DNA from: Actinoplanes sp. KI2
GTDB lineage: Bacteria; Actinomycetota; Actinomycetes; Mycobacteriales; Micromonosporaceae
Reading direction: 5' to 3'
Length of the DNA: 64,000 nt
NCBI RefSeq assembly: GCF_025630775.1
Contig: NZ_JAOSZE010000035.1
Coordinates: 59,423 to 123,422 of the forward strand
Numbering within the stretch: position 1 is the first letter of the stretch; every line of letters starts with the position of its first letter. Shown in pieces: positions 44,348 to 53,061 of the stretch. Under the pieces are notes generated by a model. The model saw nothing but the letters and a program-made list of their open reading frames with translations, was not told where the DNA came from and did not search any database. The position numbers and the translations under genes were made by a program.

Positions 44348-44972
44348 CCTTCCCGGCCTGATGCGCGTGGAGAGCATCGGCCGGGACGAACTGGTGGCCC
44401 GTTGCCAGGAACTGACCCTCCCGGCCTATCCACATCAGCAGATCTACGGCACGTACTGCACCATCCAGCAGCATGTCGAGTGCCCGCCGGAGCAGGTCTA
44501 CGAGTATCTGCGGCAAGGTCATCACCTGGAGGAGTGGACCTACAGCCTGCGGGACTTCGAGCCGTCCGGCGTGCCCGGACTGTGGGCCGGCCATGACCGG
44601 TTGGCGGACGACACCCGCATCTACTGCCGGACCGTCGCCAACCCCGGCGCCCTGACCGTGGACTACCACTGCTCCTGGGACCAGGGCGAGGAGCTCTGGA
44701 TGATCTATCTGATGCGGGTCATCCCGGCCGCGCTGGTGCTGGGCCGGTCCGGCTCCGTCGTGACCTGGACCAACTGCCGTCACCCCCACTACGACCGCAA
44801 TCCCCACCCGGAGCTGGCGCCCCGGCCGGACCGGCCGTGGGTGGGCGACTACTGGGATCTGTTCTATGCCGGGCACACCGTCGAGATGAACAACCTCAAG
44901 ACCATTCTGGAGCATCGGTACGCCGCCGGGCTGCCGGTGAGCGTGCCGCCGGTGCGGGCGGTGGCGAGATGA
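44319..44972 (+). CDS. SRPBCC-superfamily (START-like) protein
   Basis: A 217-residue protein with the look of a helix-grip START/SRPBCC fold: YCTIQQHVECPPEQVYEYL, followed by HHLEEWTYSLRDFE and a hydrophobic central strand (ELWMIYLMRVIPAALVLG). These proteins hold lipophilic ligands and include aromatases/cyclases. There is no signal peptide. GTG 44319 has GAGGAGA eight bases upstream and overlaps the ThDP enzyme gene by 29 bp; the stop overlaps the KASIII start by four bases (ATGA). In this operon it may bind or cyclise an intermediate made by the ThDP enzyme. The exact role is unknown. Confidence 0.75.
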   Translation: MSTDPSRLADLPGLMRVESIGRDELVARCQELTLPAYPHQQIYGTYCTIQQHVECPPEQVYEYLRQGHHLEEWTYSLRDFEPSGVPGLWAGHDRLADDTRIYCRTVANPGALTVDYHCSWDQGEELWMIYLMRVIPAALVLGRSGSVVTWTNCRHPHYDRNPHPELAPRPDRPWVGDYWDLFYAGHTVEMNNLKTILEHRYAAGLPVSVPPVRAVAR

Positions 44973-45994
44973 CCGGCGCACCGGCCGTCAGCCTCACCGA
45001 TGTCGCCGCCTATCTGCCCGGTGAGCCGGTCGGGCTCGACTTCTTCACCCGCGACCCGCAGGCGGACGACAAGCTTCGGGACAGTGCGATGTTCAAGGCG
45101 CCGCGATGGCGCCACCACGTCGCGGCCGGCGAGACCAACGTCGACCTCGCGGAGCGGGCCGTGCAGCAGCTGATCGACCGGCACGGCGCCGACGAGATCC
45201 GCTCGGCGGACGTGCTGCTCGTCCACACGCAGCTGCCGGACCTGCCGATCGTCGGCGCGGGCACCGAGATCGCCCGCCGGTTGGGGCTGCGTCCGGAATG
45301 GCTGGTCGACGTGGCGAACGCCGGCTGCGCCTCGTTCGTCCACATGCTCCAGCTGGCTCGCCAGATCCTCACCACCACGGACGCGACGCGAGCACTGATC
45401 TGCAACGTGCAGACCGCGGCCGGTCAGTTGTTCACCCAGTCCGAGGTACGCCGGCTCGCCCAGTCCGCGATCCCCGGTGACGCCTGCGGAGTCGGGTACG
45501 TCACCGCCGACGGCCCGTCACCGGTGTTGGAAGTGAGCACGCGCCACATCGGTGAGTATGCCGGGGACATGCGGCTGGTCGCCGACGACGGCCGCCGGTA
45601 CTGGGAGACCCGTACCTCCCAGCTGAAGATCGGATTCACCGAGGAGGCCGTGACCGCCGTCCTGGCGCGGGGCAACCGGCTGGTCCCCGAGGTGGTCGGC
45701 GACCTGTGCCGGCGCCTCGCGCTGAGCACCAGCGACATCGACGTGCTCATCACCAACCAGCCCAACCGGACGTTCCTGCGGAACTGGCGGCAGGCGCTGG
45801 GACTGCCGCCCGAACGGCACCCGGACACGTTCGACGAGTGCGGCAACACGTTCGGCGCCGCCATCCCGCTCACCCTCGACCGCGCCGTCCGCTCCGGACA
45901 GGTGCACCCCGGCGACCTGGTGGTCCTCGGCGGCTTCGCACACGCCGGCGATTTCGCCGGCGCGGCGGCCGTGCGCTGGCAGGGGAGGCACTGA
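44969..45994 (+). CDS. KASIII/FabH-like condensing enzyme or acyltransferase, His replaced by Asn
   Basis: A 341-residue thiolase-fold protein of the FabH type. The nucleophile C120 is in VANAGCASFVHML, and the C-terminal Asn293 in CGNTFGAAIPLTL fits the GNT motif. The expected HQAN motif reads NQPN (262-266 region, N263), so the catalytic triad is Cys-Asn-Asn. FabH needs His for decarboxylative condensation; homologues with altered triads can act as acyltransferases. XclB of the xenocyloin pathway is a known FabH-like acyltransferase partnered with a ThDP enzyme, which resembles this pair. ATG 44969 overlaps the previous stop by four bases. The operon ends here. Confidence 0.85.
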   Translation: MTGAPAVSLTDVAAYLPGEPVGLDFFTRDPQADDKLRDSAMFKAPRWRHHVAAGETNVDLAERAVQQLIDRHGADEIRSADVLLVHTQLPDLPIVGAGTEIARRLGLRPEWLVDVANAGCASFVHMLQLARQILTTTDATRALICNVQTAAGQLFTQSEVRRLAQSAIPGDACGVGYVTADGPSPVLEVSTRHIGEYAGDMRLVADDGRRYWETRTSQLKIGFTEEAVTAVLARGNRLVPEVVGDLCRRLALSTSDIDVLITNQPNRTFLRNWRQALGLPPERHPDTFDECGNTFGAAIPLTLDRAVRSGQVHPGDLVVLGGFAHAGDFAGAAAVRWQGRH

Positions 45995-46392
45995 CGCGAT
46001 GCAATTCGCTTTCACCGCCTGAGCCTCGATTGGAAATGACCGCGTCGTCGCGCGCAACATTTCTGAAATTAGATGTCCGAGTCCTGCCGGACAGCGCTTT
46101 TCGAGATCGGCTGAATCGTCAGGCCCGATCGTCCGTTCGGCCCATGGCCGCGGCTCGCCGGGCGGATTCCGTTTCGCCGCAAGGTTTTTCGACCGCTGGT
46201 CGCTCGCAGGTTTGGTCGGCAAATTCCGGCATGTCCGAGTTGATATTGCGGCCGCGTTTCGGCTTCAAGAATGTTCACGTTCGTATTGCAAAATCGCCGA
46301 CAACGGTCTTGAAGCGCCCCGACCTGCGGCGGTTAGTGTCTCAGCGATCGGCGGGAGTGGGCCGGCCGATCTCCGAGAAGAGGTATAAGACA
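45995..46392 (+). promoter_or_regulatory. Relatively A+T-rich untranslated region upstream of the glycan operon
   Basis: A 398-bp gap that is visibly lower in G+C than its surroundings, with no recognisable coding sequence. A possible sigma-70-like promoter lies at 46309-46339: TTGAAG as a -35 and TAGTGT as a -10, 19 bp apart, so the fit is loose. A ribosome site AGAAGAGG at 46375-46382 precedes the TTG start of the glycosyltransferase. A weak stem GTCCG/CGGAC near 46075-46094, just after the KASIII operon, could contribute to termination. Confidence 0.4.
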
Positions 46393-47649
46393 TTGGCTGC
46401 CGCCGTCATGATTTTCGTCTCGGTGGTTCTCTCGGCATTCGCCGCGGTCACGCTGTGGTGGACGATGCACGCTTGGCGCACGCCGGAGACCCTGGCCGCC
46501 ACGCGGTTCGCACCGCCGGACGGGGAACAACACTTGACCTTCTCGCTTCTGCTTCCGGCCCGGCACGAGCAGGCCGTCCTGGAGCGCACGGTGGAGCGGC
46601 TGCTCCGGTCCACGCACGAGGCCTTCGAGATCATCGTCATCGTCGGGCACGACGATCCGGAGACGGCCGAGGTGGCCGACCGGGTGGCGCGCACGGCGCC
46701 GGGCCGGATCCTGGTCGTCACCGACCACAACGAGGTGAAGAACAAGCCCCGGGCGCTCAACACCGCGCTTCCGTACGCGCGCGGCGAGGTCGTCGGCGTG
46801 TTCGACGCCGAGGACCAGGTGCATCCCGAGTTGCTGGAGCACGTGGACCACGCGTTCCGCTCGACCAGCGCCGATGTCGTCCAGGGCGGCGTCCAACTGA
46901 TCAACTTTCATTCGAGCTGGTACAGCCTGCACAACTGCCTCGAGTACTTCTTCTGGTTCCGCAGCCGGCTGCACCTGCATGCCAAGAAGGGCTTCATCCC
47001 GCTCGGCGGCAACACGGTCTTCGTCCGTACCGACGTGCTGCGCCGGGCGAACGGCTGGGACGGCACCTGCCTGGCCGAGGATTGTGACCTGGGCGTGCGC
47101 CTGTCGAGCCGCGGGTCCAAGGTGGTCGTGGCGTACGACTCGACGATCGTCACCCGGGAGGAGACGCCGAGCTCGTTGCGCGGGCTGGTCAAGCAGCGCA
47201 CCCGGTGGAACCAGGGCTTCCTTCAAGTCCTGCGCAAGGGGGAGTGGCGGCGGCTGCCCCTGCTACGCCAGCGGCTGCTGGCCCGCTACACGCTGACCGG
47301 CCCGCTGGTGCAGGCGTTCTCCGGCGTGGTCATCCCGATCGGGGTGGCGATCGCCGTCTGGGCGCAGCTGCCCGTGTTCGTCGCCCTGCTCACCTTCCTG
47401 CCGGTGATCTTCCTGGCGGCCACGCTCATGTTCCAGGTGGTGGGCCTGCGCGACTTCGGCAACGAGTACGACCTGAAGATCAAGTGGCATCACTACGCCC
47501 GCCTGATCCTCGGAGCCTTCCCGTACGCGGTGGTCCTCGCGCTGGCGGCGCTGCGAGCCGTCTGGCGCGAGTACACCGGCCGCCGCAACTGGGAGTTGAC
47601 CTCGCACGTGGGCGCACACCTCACGGCGGCCGAGGGGAGTGCCGCGTGA
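46393..47649 (+). CDS. Processive-type GT2 glycosyltransferase, cellulose-synthase-like
   Basis: A 418-residue membrane glycosyltransferase. An N-terminal membrane helix (VMIFVSVVLSAFAAVTLWW) is followed by the GT-A domain: FSLLLPARHEQAVLERTVERL, the metal-binding FDAEDQV, AEDCDLGVRL with the catalytic acid, and the QxxRW motif at Q268-R-T-R-W272 (KQRTRWNQG) that marks processive synthases such as BcsA. Three or four membrane helices follow. No PilZ domain is present. Start TTG 46393 is chosen because AGAAGAGG lies ten bases upstream; GTG 46336 and ATG 46408 are alternatives. Its neighbours, with a GlxA-like oxidase, parallel the CslA-GlxA locus that makes a beta-glycan at hyphal tips in Streptomyces. 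Confidence 0.88.
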   Translation: MAAAVMIFVSVVLSAFAAVTLWWTMHAWRTPETLAATRFAPPDGEQHLTFSLLLPARHEQAVLERTVERLLRSTHEAFEIIVIVGHDDPETAEVADRVARTAPGRILVVTDHNEVKNKPRALNTALPYARGEVVGVFDAEDQVHPELLEHVDHAFRSTSADVVQGGVQLINFHSSWYSLHNCLEYFFWFRSRLHLHAKKGFIPLGGNTVFVRTDVLRRANGWDGTCLAEDCDLGVRLSSRGSKVVVAYDSTIVTREETPSSLRGLVKQRTRWNQGFLQVLRKGEWRRLPLLRQRLLARYTLTGPLVQAFSGVVIPIGVAIAVWAQLPVFVALLTFLPVIFLAATLMFQVVGLRDFGNEYDLKIKWHHYARLILGAFPYAVVLALAALRAVWREYTGRRNWELTSHVGAHLTAAEGSAA

Positions 47650-49208
47650 CCGCGGTCGAGCTCGCCAAGCCGATCTCGGTCGTTCCGGCCGCGACCGACG
47701 GCGTACGCAAAAGGAAGCTGAAGGGAAACGCCGACCTGGCGATCGCGCTGGGTCTCACCGCGCTGATGGTCACGCTGCTGGCCTGGAACATCGCCGGCTT
47801 CCCGTCGGCCAGCGACGACGAGGGCACCTATCTGGCGCAGGCCTGGGCCGTGCAGCACGGCCGGGGACTGGCGCATTACACCTACTGGTACGACCATCCG
47901 CCGCTGGGCTGGATTCAGCTGGCCGGACTCTCCTGGCTCCCGGCGATGCTCGCCCCCGGACTCCTCGCCGTGGCGGCCGGCCGGATCGCGATGCTGCCGG
48001 TCCAGGCGATCGGCCTGCTGCTGGTGTACCTGGTGAGCCGGCGCATCGGCATGCCGCGCTGGGCGGCGTCGCTCGCGCTGATCACGTACGGCCTGTCGCC
48101 GCTCTGTCTGACCATGGGCCGGCAGATCTATCTCGACTCGTTCGCGGTCGTGTGGATCCTCGGGGCTTTCGCGCTGGCCCTGTCGCCCCGCAAGCACTTG
48201 TGGCACTTCGCGGCGGCCGGTGCGGCGGCCGCGGTGGCGATCCTCTCGAAGGAGACGATCGCCGTCGTTCTTCCGGCCGTGCTCGTTGCCATGTGGCAGA
48301 ACACGGCCCGCAGCTCGACCCGGCCGTGGGCGTTCGGCGCCTTCGCGAGCGGCCTGGTGCTGGCCGGCTGCTTCTACCCGCTCTACGCGGTGCTGCGCGG
48401 CGAACTGTTCCCCGGCCCGGGGCACGTGTCCCTGATCGGCGCCTGGGGGTTCCAGCTCGGCTCGCGCTCGGGCTCGGGCAGCGTCTTCTCGTCCGGCTCG
48501 GGTGCGTCGTCGCTGCTGCACTCGTGGCTCTACTACGACCCGGTGATCCTGCTCGCCGGGGCCGTGGCGTGCTCGGCCGGTCTCGCGCTGCGCCGGGTGC
48601 GGCCGATCGCCCTGGCGGGCGCCATCCTCGTCGTGGTCGCGCTGCGACCGGGCGGCTATCTCCCGGCCATGTACGTCGTGCAGGTCCTCCCGTTCTTCGC
48701 GATCGCGATCGCCGGCGTGGTCGCCTGGGGCGTGACCACCCTGCGGCCGGGACGGGTGTGGTGGCGGTGGGCCGCGCTCGGCGCGATGATCTCGCTGTCC
48801 GTCCTGGTGGTGGCCCCGCGCTGGTACGTCGGTGACCGCCGGGCGCTGAGCGTGGACGACAACGCGCCGTACGTGCAGGCCGCCGACTACCTCCGCGCGG
48901 AGCTGCCGGGCCGGGCGGGCGCCACCGTCGTGGTGGACGACGTGCTCTGGCTCGACTGCGTGAACGCCGGCTACCCACCCGACAAGGTCATCTGGTTCTA
49001 CAAGATCGACCTCGACTCGGCGGTCGCGAAGCGGCTGCCGGACGGCTGGCGGGACGTCGACTATGTCGTGTCCACCCCGGCCATGCGCCAGGACCCGAAC
49101 AGCCTCCCCACCGTGCGGACGCTGCTCACGAGGTCGACCGTGATCGCCTCGTTCGGCCCGCCCGGCGGCCAGATCGAGATCCGCCGTGTGGACAAGGAGA
49201 CACCATGA
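47646..49208 (+). CDS. PMT/ArnT-like integral membrane glycosyltransferase
   Basis: A 520-residue protein with about ten membrane helices, beginning LAIALGLTALMVTLLAWNI. The early extracytoplasmic DDEGTYLAQAWAVQHG carries the acidic pair expected for the catalytic Asp-Glu of the GT-C (PMT/ArnT) fold, which uses lipid-linked sugar donors. The C-terminal soluble part (about 420-520, with VVVDDVLWLDCVNAG) resembles the outer domain of this family. Start GTG 47646 overlaps the stop of the GT2 gene (GTGA). It probably transfers a sugar from a polyprenyl carrier, made by the next gene, to a surface acceptor. Confidence 0.88.
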   Translation: MTAVELAKPISVVPAATDGVRKRKLKGNADLAIALGLTALMVTLLAWNIAGFPSASDDEGTYLAQAWAVQHGRGLAHYTYWYDHPPLGWIQLAGLSWLPAMLAPGLLAVAAGRIAMLPVQAIGLLLVYLVSRRIGMPRWAASLALITYGLSPLCLTMGRQIYLDSFAVVWILGAFALALSPRKHLWHFAAAGAAAAVAILSKETIAVVLPAVLVAMWQNTARSSTRPWAFGAFASGLVLAGCFYPLYAVLRGELFPGPGHVSLIGAWGFQLGSRSGSGSVFSSGSGASSLLHSWLYYDPVILLAGAVACSAGLALRRVRPIALAGAILVVVALRPGGYLPAMYVVQVLPFFAIAIAGVVAWGVTTLRPGRVWWRWAALGAMISLSVLVVAPRWYVGDRRALSVDDNAPYVQAADYLRAELPGRAGATVVVDDVLWLDCVNAGYPPDKVIWFYKIDLDSAVAKRLPDGWRDVDYVVSTPAMRQDPNSLPTVRTLLTRSTVIASFGPPGGQIEIRRVDKETP

Positions 49209-50407
49209 CCATCACCGTCGACCCGGTCTCGCTCGAGACCCGGCCCGCGAAGGTACGCGCGAGGATGCGCGGGACCATCGGCGAGCTGCCCGTGCGGACC
49301 GTGCTGCGGCAGACCGTCGTGGTGCCGACCTTCAACGAGCGGGACAACATCGCGACCCTGCTCGAACGGCTCGCCTCGGCGCTGCCCGCCGGGGAGACCG
49401 AGATCGTCTTCGTGGACGACAGCACCGATGACACCCCCGAGGTGATCAGGGAGGCGGCGCGGGGCTGCCCGATCCCGGTGACCGTGCACCATCGCGAGGA
49501 CGGCGCCGGCGGCCTGGGCGGTGCGGTCGTCGAGGGCATGCGGCTGGCCCGTGGCGAGTGGATCGTCGTCATGGACGCGGACCTCCAGCATCCGCCGGAG
49601 ATCGTGCCCGACCTGATCGGCGCCGGTGCCCGCGACGGTGCCGACCTGGTCATCGGCAGCCGGTACGCGGGCGGCGGCAACCGTGACGGTCTGTCCGGCC
49701 GATACCGGCGAATCGTCTCCGGCGGCTCGACCTTCGCCACCAAGATGCTTTTTCGGAGCTCGCTGGTGCAGGTGAGCGACCCGATGAGCGGTCTGTTCGC
49801 GATTCGTACGAGCTCGCTCGAGGTCGAGGAGCTGCGCCCGCTCGGCTACAAGATCCTGCTCGAGCTGGTCGTCCGCAACCGGCCCGGCCGCATCGTCGAG
49901 GTGCCGTACTCGTTCCAGCCGCGGCACGCCGGCGAGTCCAAGTCGTCGATGGCCGAGGGCGTCCGCTTCGTGAAGCACCTCGGGCTGCTGCGCTTCGGCG
50001 CCCAGCGGTCCCGGATGCTGCTGTTCGGGCTCATCGGTCTCTCCGGACTGCTGCCCAACCAGGTCGCGCTCTGGGCGCTGAACGACCTGGCCGGCGTGCA
50101 CTACCTGCCGGCGGCCGTGCTCGCGAACCAGGTGGCGATCGGGTGGAACTTCGCCCTCACCGACACACTGCTCTACCGGTCGCGCCGGTCGAGCCGCAGC
50201 TTCTGGGGCCGGATCAACCGGTTCTTCCTTCTCGGCAACGCCGACCTGGTGCTGCGGATCCCGCTGCTGGCGCTGCTGGTCAGCGGTGCGCACCTCGGGG
50301 TTCTCGGTGCGAACCTGGTTACCCTCGTGATCTCGTTCGTGGCGCGGTTCCTCATCTCCGACAAGGTCATCTACCGCACCCGGTCCCGGCAGCCGGTGAC
50401 CGCGTGA
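49205..50407 (+). CDS. Polyprenyl-phosphate glycosyltransferase (DPM-like GT2) with GtrA domain
   Basis: A 400-residue fusion. The cytoplasmic GT2 domain (about 30-265) has VVVPTFNERDNIATLL, the VDDSTDDT and VMDADLQHPPE motifs and GSRYAGGGNRDGLSG, all typical of dolichol/polyprenyl-phosphate mannose or glucose synthases. Residues about 275-395 form a GtrA-like four-helix membrane domain (LLFGLIGLSGLLPNQVALWAL onward), thought to flip or position the lipid-linked sugar. Start ATG 49205 overlaps the previous stop by four bases. It should provide the lipid-linked donor used by the PMT/ArnT-like enzyme. Confidence 0.92.
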   Translation: MTITVDPVSLETRPAKVRARMRGTIGELPVRTVLRQTVVVPTFNERDNIATLLERLASALPAGETEIVFVDDSTDDTPEVIREAARGCPIPVTVHHREDGAGGLGGAVVEGMRLARGEWIVVMDADLQHPPEIVPDLIGAGARDGADLVIGSRYAGGGNRDGLSGRYRRIVSGGSTFATKMLFRSSLVQVSDPMSGLFAIRTSSLEVEELRPLGYKILLELVVRNRPGRIVEVPYSFQPRHAGESKSSMAEGVRFVKHLGLLRFGAQRSRMLLFGLIGLSGLLPNQVALWALNDLAGVHYLPAAVLANQVAIGWNFALTDTLLYRSRRSSRSFWGRINRFFLLGNADLVLRIPLLALLVSGAHLGVLGANLVTLVISFVARFLISDKVIYRTRSRQPVTA

Positions 50408-52524
50408 CCGCCGGCGGCGCGGCGCTCACGCCGTACGAAAGACCCTGGCTGAGCCGCACGGACCGCAAGCGTGTCGCCCAGGCCCTCATCCTCGCGGTGA
50501 TCGCGGTGATCGCCGCGGCCGTCCCGACGGGGGCGGCGCTGGCGAGCGCCAACCTGGTGGCCAACCCGGGCCTCGAAGGCCTCGACTCGACCGGGTTCCC
50601 GGTGTGCTGGGAGAAGTCCGGCTGGGGTGACCAGAGCTTCACCTTCGGCCTGACGAGTCCCGGCCACACCGGCGCCAACGCCATGCAGATCACGCTCGCG
50701 ACCTCGCCGAACGGCGACCGCAAGGCGATGATGCTGGAGAACCCCTCGTGCGCGCCGAACGTTACGCCGGGCCACCAGTACGACCTGTCGGCCTGGTACA
50801 CGACGACCAGCGCGAACACCGTCATGACCGTGTTCCGGCACGACGTGGCGCAGGGCTGGGTGTACTGGACCGACCTGGCCACGCTGCCGGTCACCTCGGC
50901 CTGGGCGCAGAAGACCGTCCGTACGCCGCAGGTGCCGGCCAACACCGACCAGATCGTCTGGGGCATCACCATCTACGGTGTCGGCACCCTGCGGACCGAC
51001 GACTACGCCATGAACGACGTCACGGCGCCGGCCGCCGGCACCTCGTGCAGCGCCGGCGACGCCTGCACCAAGGGCGTCTGGCAGGTGTTGCCGTTCAACT
51101 CGCCGGTCCGGGGCATCCACACGGTCGTGCTCAAGAACGGCAACGTGCTCATCGTGGCCGGGTCCGGCAACGACCCGGACGCGTTCGCGGCCGGGACCTT
51201 CACCACCGCCGTGTACCAGCCGGCCACCGGGACGTTCGTCAACGTGCCGACGCCGGCCGACCTGTTCTGCGCCGGCCATGTGCAACTGCCCGACGGCCGG
51301 GTGCTGATCATGGGTGGCAACAAGGCCTACCCGGCGGCCGACGGCAGCCACGGGTACGAAGGGCTGAAGAACTCGTACCTTTTCGACCCGGCCACCAACT
51401 CGTACTCCCGGGTCAACGACATGACCGCCGGGTCCTGGTACCCGTCGGCCACGATCATGGGCAACGGCGACGTGATCTCGCTGGGCGGGCTCGGCGAGGA
51501 CTCGTCCGGCACGGTCGCCACCCAGTACTTCAAGACCAGCGAGTCGCGGTGGCTCGGCCTCAACGAGGCGAACCAGACGTGGAGCTTCTGGGGCCTGTAC
51601 CCGTCGATGATCCTCATGCAGGACGGGCGATTGTTCTACACCGGCAGCCATGTCTTCGGCAACGGACTGCCCGGCACCGGCTCGTCGATCTACGACTACA
51701 CCGCCGGTACGATCACGCCGGTCGGCGGCCTGCAGAACAAGGACCAGCGGGACCAGTCGATGAGCGTGCTGCTCCCGCCGGCCCAGGACCAGAAGGTCAT
51801 CACGCTGGGCGGCGGCAACATCAACAGCAACCCCGACGCCAACCGGCTCACCGACCTGATCGACCTGAAGCAGGCCAACCCCGCCTACACGGCCGGCCCG
51901 CTGCTGCCGACCGGAACGCTGACCGGCGGCGTCGCGGAAACCTCCACCCAGGGCAAGATGTACGTCTCGGCGGTCCTGCTGCCCGACGGCAAGGTCTTCG
52001 AGACCGGCGGCGGACTGCACAACCGCGCAGATCCGGTGTACGAGGCGTCCATGTACGACCCGGCCACCACCACGTTCACGGCCGGCATGGCCACCGACCC
52101 GGTACCGCGCACGTACCACTCGTCCGCGTTCCTGCTGCCCGACGGCCGTGTCATGGCGGTCGGCGACAACCCGGGCAACGGATCGTTCGACATGCGCCTG
52201 TCGATCTATTCTCCGCCGTACCTTTTCCGGGGCGCCCGGCCGCAGATCCTGAGCCTGCCTTCGCAGCAGTGGGCGTACGGATCCACCAAAACCGTCACGG
52301 TCGACGGCCCGGTCCTCAAGGCCGAGCTGATCCGGCCGGAGGCCGTGACCCACTCCAGCGACCCGAACCAGCGGTACGTCGACCTGCCGATGTCGGTGAG
52401 CGGCAGCACGATCGGCCTCAACCTGACGAGCAACCCGAACATCGCGCCGCCCGGCTGGTACATGCTCTTCGTGGTCGGCACGAACGGGGTCCCGTCGGTC
52501 GCGCAGTGGGTCCACGTCGGATGA
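50404..52524 (+). CDS. Galactose-oxidase/GlxA-like radical copper oxidase
   Basis: A 706-residue exported or membrane-anchored oxidase. A hydrophobic segment near residue 27-48 anchors or exports it. A beta-sandwich sugar-binding-like domain (about 50-215) precedes a Kelch propeller. Residues matching galactose oxidase: C289 in LFCAGH and Y325 in NSYLFDP for the Cys-Tyr crosslink, Y571 and H572 in RTYHS, and H650 in VTHSSDPNQR for copper. The C-terminal DUF1929 domain closes the protein. All ligands are present, so it should be active, oxidising a primary alcohol of a glycan to an aldehyde with H2O2 release. GTG 50404 overlaps the previous stop. The Streptomyces counterpart GlxA works with CslA. 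Confidence 0.94.
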   Translation: MTAGGAALTPYERPWLSRTDRKRVAQALILAVIAVIAAAVPTGAALASANLVANPGLEGLDSTGFPVCWEKSGWGDQSFTFGLTSPGHTGANAMQITLATSPNGDRKAMMLENPSCAPNVTPGHQYDLSAWYTTTSANTVMTVFRHDVAQGWVYWTDLATLPVTSAWAQKTVRTPQVPANTDQIVWGITIYGVGTLRTDDYAMNDVTAPAAGTSCSAGDACTKGVWQVLPFNSPVRGIHTVVLKNGNVLIVAGSGNDPDAFAAGTFTTAVYQPATGTFVNVPTPADLFCAGHVQLPDGRVLIMGGNKAYPAADGSHGYEGLKNSYLFDPATNSYSRVNDMTAGSWYPSATIMGNGDVISLGGLGEDSSGTVATQYFKTSESRWLGLNEANQTWSFWGLYPSMILMQDGRLFYTGSHVFGNGLPGTGSSIYDYTAGTITPVGGLQNKDQRDQSMSVLLPPAQDQKVITLGGGNINSNPDANRLTDLIDLKQANPAYTAGPLLPTGTLTGGVAETSTQGKMYVSAVLLPDGKVFETGGGLHNRADPVYEASMYDPATTTFTAGMATDPVPRTYHSSAFLLPDGRVMAVGDNPGNGSFDMRLSIYSPPYLFRGARPQILSLPSQQWAYGSTKTVTVDGPVLKAELIRPEAVTHSSDPNQRYVDLPMSVSGSTIGLNLTSNPNIAPPGWYMLFVVGTNGVPSVAQWVHVG

Positions 52525-53036
52525 CGGTCCGGCGCGGATCCACCGTGGTCGCGGTGGTCGCCCTGGTGGCGGCCGTCGCGGCGGTCCTGGTGACGTTCGG
52601 GCGGGCGGGGCTCGGGTCGGGCGCGACGCCGTCCCCGGCCGCGGTGGCGCCGCCGGTCGTCGTCGATTCGACGTGGCCGTCTCCTTCCGTGGCCGCGGTC
52701 CATTCCACAACTCCCACGCCACCGGCCGTCCCGTCGGCGGGTGCGAGTCCGAAGGCTGCTCCGTTCGTTCAGCATTTCGGCGACGGGACCACCGCCAGCC
52801 CGTTGCCGAAGCAGAAGTCCCCGACGGCCCCCCTGAAGGTCCCGGCCTTCGTGGACGGCTGCGATCACCACTACGGCACCCCTACCCAATGTGTCCCGCT
52901 GGTCTTCCCGGCCGGCGTCGCCGGCACCGAGGGCAAATGCGCCTGGCTGGCAGCGCACGGCTTCACGGATCTGATCGTGGCCGGTAAGGACTCCCAAGGT
53001 CTCGACGCCGACGGCGATGGCGTGGCCTGCGACTGA
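52521..53036 (+). CDS. Excalibur-type calcium-binding-like exported protein
   Basis: A 171-residue protein with an N-terminal hydrophobic segment (VVAVVALVAAVAAVLVTFG), a Pro/Ser/Thr-rich linker typical of the cell wall, and a C-terminal domain with CDHHYGTPTQCVPL and a terminal DADGDGVACD. That last motif is the Dx[DN]xDGxxC signature of Excalibur domains, which bind calcium. It is the last gene of the glycan operon (ATGA overlap with the GlxA-like gene) and is likely to act outside the cell near the wall. Its partner is not known. Confidence 0.82.
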   Translation: MTVRRGSTVVAVVALVAAVAAVLVTFGRAGLGSGATPSPAAVAPPVVVDSTWPSPSVAAVHSTTPTPPAVPSAGASPKAAPFVQHFGDGTTASPLPKQKSPTAPLKVPAFVDGCDHHYGTPTQCVPLVFPAGVAGTEGKCAWLAAHGFTDLIVAGKDSQGLDADGDGVACD

Positions 53037-53061
53037 CCGCGCGGGTATCGGCAGGTGGTGG

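Noticed and set aside
46069..46278. A 69-residue minus-strand open frame in the gap before the glycan operon.
   Set aside because: No ribosome site, no motif and the region shows a promoter and leader character.
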